Shown: positions 5,406-8,665 of the stretch, in pieces
How positions within the stretch are numbered: position 1 is the first letter of the stretch
Layout of the letters: every line of letters starts with the position of its first letter
Source of the DNA: Parvibaculum sp964560165
Lineage (GTDB): Bacteria > Pseudomonadota > Alphaproteobacteria > Parvibaculales > Parvibaculaceae
Reading direction: 5' to 3'
DNA length: 8,665 nucleotides
Assembly (NCBI GenBank): GCA_964560165.1
Contig: CAZLLB010000140.1
Location: 1 to 8,665 of the forward strand
The notes under the pieces: model-generated
What the model saw: only the letters and a program-made list of their open reading frames with translations
Told to the model about the DNA's origin: nothing
Databases searched by the model: none
Program-made: the position numbers and the translations under genes

Positions 5406-6520
5406 CCAAGCCCTCCGCACCCATAGCACCGGGAGGCCGCATCGGCATTCTGGGCGGCGGCCAATTAGGCCGCATGCTGGCGCTCGCCGCCGCCGAGCTT
5501 GGCCTCGCCACGCATATCTACTGCCCCGACGAGGGCGCACCCGCGATGGATGTCGCTGCAGTCGGCATCCACGCCGCTTATGACGACGCCGAGGCGCTGG
5601 CCCGCTTTGCCGCAAGCGTCGATGTCGTCACCTATGAATTTGAAAACGTGCCCGCCGAAACGGCGCGCATCCTCGCCCGCCACGCCGCCGTGCGCCCCGG
5701 CGTGCAGGCGCTTGCGACGGCGCAGGACCGCATCGCCGAGAAGACATTTCTGACCACTCACGGCATTGCGACCGCACCCTTTGCCGATGTGCGCGATGCC
5801 GCCTCGCTCGATGCGGCGCTGAAGGAAATCGGCGCGCCCGCCATCCTCAAGACGCGCCGCTTTGGCTATGACGGCAAGGGTCAGGCGAAGATCGCAGCTC
5901 CCGAAAACGCGCGCGAGGCTTATGACGCCATCGGCCGCGCGCCCGCCATTCTCGAAGGCTTTGTGCCCTTCGCCTTTGAAATTTCGGTCGTCGTGGCGCG
6001 GGGCCTCGATGGCGTCACCGCAGCCTATGATCCGGTCCAGAACGTCCACACCGACCACATCCTCGACCGCACCTATGCGCCCGCCTCCCTCGACGGCAAA
6101 CTGGCCGACGAGGCCCGCACCATCGCATCAAAGATCGTCGCGGCACTCGATTATGTCGGCGTCATGGGCGTTGAAATGTTTGTGCTGCCGGAGGGCGCGC
6201 CGGGGCCTCGCCTCCTCGTCAACGAGATCGCACCCCGCGTTCACAATTCCGGCCACTGGACGCAGGATGCTTGCGCCGTCAGCCAGTTCGAGCAGCACAT
6301 TCGCGCGATCTGCGGCTGGCCTCTCGGCTCGCCTGCCCGCCATTCCGACGCCGTGATGACGAACCTCATCGGCGACGAGGGCGAGAGTTGGGCGACACTC
6401 GCCGCCGAACCCGGCGCCTGCCTCCACCTCTATGGCAAGGACGAGGCGCGGCCGGGCCGCAAGATGGGCCACGTTAACAGACTGTTTCCCCTTGGTTGCC
6501 GTCCGCTTACCACGCCTTAA
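5402..6520 (+). CDS. purK: PurK, N5-carboxyaminoimidazole ribonucleotide synthase
   Basis: A 372-residue ATP-grasp enzyme that carboxylates AIR with bicarbonate and ATP to give N5-CAIR, the PurE substrate. The N-terminal domain has IGILGGGQLGRMLALAA (14-30) and TYEFENVPAE (77-86). The ATP-grasp part has AQDRIAEKTFL (107-117), LKTRRFGYDGKGQ (149-161), ILEGFVPFAFEISV (183-196) and the metal/ATP segment NEIAPRVHNSGHWT (274-287). GRKMGHVNRL (352-361) closes the C-terminal domain as in the family. GTG at 5402 is the start: it overlaps the purE TGA by 4 nt (GTGA), and the protein then begins a few residues before the Rossmann loop. A start further upstream inside purE is possible but adds only non-conserved arginine-rich residues. 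The product is cytosolic. The final residues (LGCRPLTTP) are divergent but short. Confidence 0.96.
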   Translation: MTKPSAPIAPGGRIGILGGGQLGRMLALAAAELGLATHIYCPDEGAPAMDVAAVGIHAAYDDAEALARFAASVDVVTYEFENVPAETARILARHAAVRPGVQALATAQDRIAEKTFLTTHGIATAPFADVRDAASLDAALKEIGAPAILKTRRFGYDGKGQAKIAAPENAREAYDAIGRAPAILEGFVPFAFEISVVVARGLDGVTAAYDPVQNVHTDHILDRTYAPASLDGKLADEARTIASKIVAALDYVGVMGVEMFVLPEGAPGPRLLVNEIAPRVHNSGHWTQDACAVSQFEQHIRAICGWPLGSPARHSDAVMTNLIGDEGESWATLAAEPGACLHLYGKDEARPGRKMGHVNRLFPLGCRPLTTP

Positions 6521-6550
6521 CCGCCATGGGCGCAATCTAGCGCCACAATG

Positions 6551-6556
6551 AAGGGA
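6551..6556 (+). promoter_or_regulatory. Ribosome binding site that decides the PAS_5 gene start
   Basis: AAGGGA lies 6 nt before the ATG at 6563. The in-frame ATG at 6548 has no such site, so the downstream start is preferred. Confidence 0.55.
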
Positions 6557-6562
6557 ACAGGC

Positions 6563-7153
6563 ATGAGCCGCGCACATGCAGAAATGCCGCCGGAACCGGT
6601 GAGCGCATCTGAATTGTTCGGACACGAATTTCCGGGCTTCGCCGCGCTTTACGATTATTGGCAGAGTGTCCGCGACGGCGCGGCGCTTCCACGCGCGGCG
6701 GATTTTGATCTGCTGGCCTTGACGAACTGGCTGCCCGATATGTCGATACTCGACGTGTTGAGCATCGACGATGTGATCTGGCGCTTTGCAGGCACCGCAA
6801 TCGTCGAACGCATGGGCCATGACCCGAGCGGCGAAAACGTCTTTGGGATTCAAACTCCCGCGACGAAGCCCCGCACCGCGAGCGCCTACCAGACCGCAAC
6901 GCACCAGCAGCAGCCTTGCGGGGCCGTGGCCCGCTACACCAACCACTACAGCAGCGGCCGCGAAGGCAATGTACGCTCGCTCCATCTGCCGCTGGAAACA
7001 CCGGCGAAAAACTATTCGCGTCTCGTCGCCGTCACTTTTCGCGAAGACGCCACCACCTTTGCCGAACCGATCGAACGCACGCTCACAGCCACGAAAATCC
7101 TCTCGATCGACTGGATCGACCTCGGCTTCGGCCTTCCGTCTGGCAAAAATTGA
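6563..7153 (+). CDS. PAS_5-domain protein of unknown function
   Basis: A 196-residue protein of the alphaproteobacterial PAS_5 family (PF07310). The family pattern is visible: a leading helix LYDYWQSVRDGAALPRAADF (residues 29-48), LTNWLPDMSILDVL (53-66), then the core VIWRFAGTAIVERMGHDPSGENVF (71-94). The latter half carries short beta-rich segments (VRSLHLPLE, 137-145; YSRLVAVTFRED, 151-162) and ends LSIDWIDLGFGLPS. The fold is probably a single sensory PAS domain. There is no attached kinase, GGDEF or helix-turn-helix output, so the signal and partner cannot be read from sequence. It has no membrane segment. It follows purK by 42 nt and could be co-transcribed with it. It converges on COQ9 with an 18-nt gap that holds a tandem TTCAGGCG. 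Confidence 0.85.
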   Translation: MSRAHAEMPPEPVSASELFGHEFPGFAALYDYWQSVRDGAALPRAADFDLLALTNWLPDMSILDVLSIDDVIWRFAGTAIVERMGHDPSGENVFGIQTPATKPRTASAYQTATHQQQPCGAVARYTNHYSSGREGNVRSLHLPLETPAKNYSRLVAVTFREDATTFAEPIERTLTATKILSIDWIDLGFGLPSGKN

Positions 7154-7171
7154 TTCAGGCGGTTCAGGCGC

Positions 7172-7861
7172 TTACGAGCGGCGGTATCTGAGTCGCCCGA
7201 GCAGCGCCACGGGATCTGGCAGCAGCGCGCCGATCCTTTGCACACTCGCTTTCGCCTTTTCGATCTGCATCACATCGGCGATGCGCCGGTCAAGAAAAGC
7301 CCATGTTGCGGCATGATCTTCCGATTCATCGCCGAACCAGGTCAGCGTCACTGTTGAATAGACACCCGCCAGGATCGCCCGCTTCGTATAGAAGTTGAAA
7401 TCCGTCGAACGGTCGCCCGCCGCGCGCCAGATCGCATCGACAGTGCGGTAAAGCGAGCGCGGCCCTGTCGTGCCGGAGATGGGCAGCGCCAGAAGCGTCA
7501 CCGCGCGGCGCACAGCCTCGCGATGGGCGGCATCAACCTCGATGCGAGTACGCACAGCAAGCGTGATGCGCTCGCGGATTTTCAGCGCGCCGAGATCGCA
7601 TTTTGCCAGCACCTCTTCCATGCGCCGGTCGCCATCGGCCAGAAAGCAATCAACGAGATCGGTGATGCCGCCGGGAAAGGCGAGCCGCATTTCGCCATGC
7701 GAAATACCTACCGCATCCGCCGCTTCGCGCATGACCTTGCTGGTCCAGCCATCGAAAGCGACATTGGGCAAGGCGGCGGCGAGAATTTTCGCGCGCGTCG
7801 CAGCGACATGATCGCCGGGCTTTACCGTCTGCGTGCCGGGTTTGCGTTTCACGTCAGGCAT
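7172..7861 (-). CDS. COQ9 family protein, ubiquinone biosynthesis accessory factor
   Basis: A 229-residue protein of the COQ9 family (TIGR02396, 'rpsU-divergently transcribed protein'). In eukaryotes COQ9 is a lipid-binding protein with a TetR-like fold that helps COQ7 hydroxylate the ubiquinone precursor. The bacterial role is presumed similar. The TetR-like N-terminus runs about 18-80 (ILAAALPNVAFDGWTSKVM at 26-44, FPGG at 62-65). The COQ9 core has HREAVRRAVTLLALP (113-127), LYRTVDAIWRAAGDRSTDFNFY (137-158) and TKRAILAGVY (159-168), then HAATWAFLDRRIADVMQIEK (183-202). The ATG at 7861 overlaps the deformylase stop by 8 nt and has AGGAAG just upstream on the minus strand. ATGs at 7879 and 7894 inside the deformylase gene are less likely. 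It is not a DNA-binding TetR regulator despite the fold. Confidence 0.92.
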   Translation of the reverse strand: MPDVKRKPGTQTVKPGDHVAATRAKILAAALPNVAFDGWTSKVMREAADAVGISHGEMRLAFPGGITDLVDCFLADGDRRMEEVLAKCDLGALKIRERITLAVRTRIEVDAAHREAVRRAVTLLALPISGTTGPRSLYRTVDAIWRAAGDRSTDFNFYTKRAILAGVYSTVTLTWFGDESEDHAATWAFLDRRIADVMQIEKAKASVQRIGALLPDPVALLGRLRYRRS

Positions 7862-8429
7862 CTTCGGCTTCCTTTTCATCGGCGCGCGCGGCAAGCCATG
7901 CCCGCGCCTCGGTCTCGAAAATAAGATTGCCGAGATCGCTCATGCGTTGTGGATAGAGCACGCCATCGAGATGATCGCATTCATGCTGCACAACGCGAGC
8001 ATGAAAACCCTTGGCGCGGCGCTCGATCACCTCGCCGTCGAGCCCGTAGCCGCGATAGCGCAGCTCGGTGAAACGCGGAACGAGGCCGCGAAGACCGGGA
8101 ACGGAGAGACATCCCTCCCAGCCCTGCTCGATCTCTGGCGTCAGAATTTCAATCTCTGGATTGATGAGGACGGTCAGCGTGGCCGTGTGATCGAAGGCCT
8201 CCTCCTCGTCTATGCCTTCAGGCGACCGCTCGGGCGGGGCCTGAAAGACGACTATGCGTTTTGGCTCATAGACCTGCGGCGCGGCAAGTCCTGCCCCATT
8301 GGCGTCGATCATGGTCTCGATCATATCTTCAACCAGCGCGCGGATTTCCGGCGCGGTCGGGTCCGCGACCGGCTCGGCAATGCGGGCGAGAACGGGATGC
8401 CCCATGCGGGCTATTTTGCGTATGGCCAT
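7854..8429 (-). CDS. def: Peptide deformylase
   Basis: A 191-residue metalloenzyme that removes the formyl group from the N-terminal methionine of new proteins. All three family motifs are present: GAGLAAPQ (45-52), EGCLSV (105-110) with the metal-binding cysteine Cys107, and QHECDH (148-153) with the two metal-binding histidines and catalytic Glu150. The start MAIRKIARMGHPVL matches the family's usual N-terminus. The frame also opens at ATG 8501, which would add 24 residues. That ATG has AGGGTGAG just upstream on the minus strand, whereas 8429 has no clear ribosome binding site, so the longer form is a real alternative. The gene is first in a minus-strand pair with COQ9 and divergent from rpsU, placing a translation-linked enzyme next to a ribosomal protein gene. 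The lengthened C-terminus (EARAWLAARADEKEAEDA) is charged and not catalytic. Confidence 0.95.
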   Translation of the reverse strand: MAIRKIARMGHPVLARIAEPVADPTAPEIRALVEDMIETMIDANGAGLAAPQVYEPKRIVVFQAPPERSPEGIDEEEAFDHTATLTVLINPEIEILTPEIEQGWEGCLSVPGLRGLVPRFTELRYRGYGLDGEVIERRAKGFHARVVQHECDHLDGVLYPQRMSDLGNLIFETEARAWLAARADEKEAEDA

Positions 8430-8517
8430 GAGCAGAATATGGAGCCGGGCACCCGTTCCGGCAACTGCGATAGACGGAGATCGGCCCGTGATTCCGGCCA
8501 TTTCTCACCCTGCGCAG

Positions 8518-8546
8518 TGGACAAGCCCCGATTCCTTTGCTAGAAA
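8518..8546 (+). promoter_or_regulatory. Candidate rpsU promoter
   Basis: TGGACA (8518-8523, 5 of 6 to consensus), a 17-nt spacer and TAGAAA (8541-8546, 4 of 6) precede rpsU and would give a leader of about 60 nt. It sits in the gap between the divergent deformylase and rpsU genes. Confidence 0.55.
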
Positions 8547-8602
8547 GCGGCACGTTCGCATCGGTTCCATGACCCCTGCGGCTAACCCATTGAAATCCAG
8601 AC

Positions 8603-8606
8603 AGGA
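8603..8606 (+). promoter_or_regulatory. rpsU ribosome binding site, supports a GTG start
   Basis: AGGA lies 8 nt before the GTG at 8615. An in-frame TGA at 8591-8593 excludes any start further upstream, and no ATG lies between, so GTG is the only plausible initiator. Confidence 0.7.
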
Positions 8607-8614
8607 TTTGGCTC

Positions 8615-8665
8615 GTGCAGGTACTCGTTCGCGATAACAACGTCGATCAGGCCATGAAGGCGCTG
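8615..8665 (+). CDS. rpsU: 30S ribosomal protein S21, N-terminal fragment
   Basis: The first 17 codons before the window edge read (M)QVLVRDNNVDQAMKAL. This is the typical alphaproteobacterial S21 start, in which the eighth to seventeenth residues lead into the family's long basic helix. S21 is a small subunit protein near the mRNA exit/anti-Shine-Dalgarno region and supports initiation. The start codon is GTG, preceded by AGGA at an 8-nt spacing, with a stop codon 21 nt upstream in frame. The divergent deformylase-COQ9 pair fits the COQ9 family's description as the rpsU-divergent protein. The rest of the gene lies to the right of the window. Confidence 0.92.
   Translation, partial: MQVLVRDNNVDQAMKAL

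Noticed and set aside
4662..5615. 317-codon open frame on the minus strand
   Set aside because: Antisense to purE and the start of purK and running through the intergenic repeat. The translation is Arg/Gly-rich with no recognisable domain.
6128..6985. 285-codon open frame on the minus strand
   Set aside because: Antisense across purK and the PAS_5 gene, both clearly real. No family pattern in the translation.
7154..7171. Tandem TTCAGGCG repeat between PAS_5 and COQ9
   Set aside because: Only two copies of 8-9 nt in an 18-nt gap. Too short to call a terminator or a meaningful repeat.
7172..7861. TetR-family regulator of the monooxygenase (an EthR counterpart)
   Set aside because: The N-terminal half has a TetR-like fold pattern, but the core motifs (TDFNFYTKR, TWAFLDRRIADV) are those of COQ9. 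The gene is 2.5 kb from the monooxygenase and paired with the deformylase.
7833..8543. 236-codon open frame on the plus strand
   Set aside because: Antisense to the peptide deformylase, whose three metal-site motifs are on the minus strand.
1..8665. tRNA genes, CRISPR arrays, IS elements, phage or toxin-antitoxin genes, att sites
   Set aside because: I looked on both strands and saw no clover-leaf arms, no regularly spaced repeats, no transposase or integrase motifs and no toxin-antitoxin pair.

Overview
The window looks like ordinary chromosomal DNA from an alphaproteobacterium. The GC content is high, and the genes present are COQ9, ubiX, a TIGR02444-family gene, two YdcH/DUF465 genes, a PAS_5 gene and purEK, with no phage, IS element, CRISPR or plasmid signature. 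A hydrocarbon- or lipid-degrading member of the Hyphomicrobiales (Parvibaculum-like) would fit the acyl-CoA synthetase and EthA-type monooxygenase, but the genus is a guess. Ten complete genes and two edge fragments fill almost all of the sequence. No gap between genes exceeds about 260 bases.

Left part (1-2931). The C-terminal end of an AMP-forming acyl-CoA synthetase (+) faces a small DUF465 gene (-), with a 10-bp perfect hairpin between them that reads as a terminator for the minus strand. Divergent from DUF465 is ubiX (+), the flavin prenyltransferase that makes the prenylated FMN used by the UbiD decarboxylase in ubiquinone synthesis. ubiX runs tail-to-tail into a TIGR02444-family gene (-), and the two overlap by 17 nt. 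A second DUF465 gene (+) diverges from TIGR02444 and converges on a soluble diguanylate cyclase (-) with intact GGDEF and inhibitory RxxD sites.

Middle (2932-6520). A 258-nt regulatory gap holds a TATAAT box, a 21-bp inverted repeat and a pair of short direct repeats. It precedes an EthA-type Baeyer-Villiger/flavin monooxygenase (+). Behind that gene lies a 70-nt GC-rich element that folds as a three-way junction and looks like a dispersed intergenic repeat. A good sigma-70-like promoter then drives purE and purK, which overlap by 4 nt (GTGA) and catalyse the two steps from AIR to CAIR in purine synthesis.

Right part (6521-8665). A PAS_5-domain gene (+) converges on COQ9 (-), which overlaps the end of a peptide deformylase gene (-) by 8 nt. 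The deformylase-COQ9 pair is divergent from rpsU (+). Only the first 17 codons of rpsU lie in the window and they start with GTG. This matches the naming of the COQ9 family as the 'rpsU-divergently transcribed protein'. Two ubiquinone-related genes (ubiX and COQ9) and two translation-related genes (def and rpsU) therefore share the neighbourhood.

I found no convincing undescribed multi-gene system. The items most worth a second look are the candidate operator in front of the monooxygenase, the altered last residue of its Baeyer-Villiger fingerprint, the three-way-junction repeat, and the GTG-initiated rpsU at the edge.
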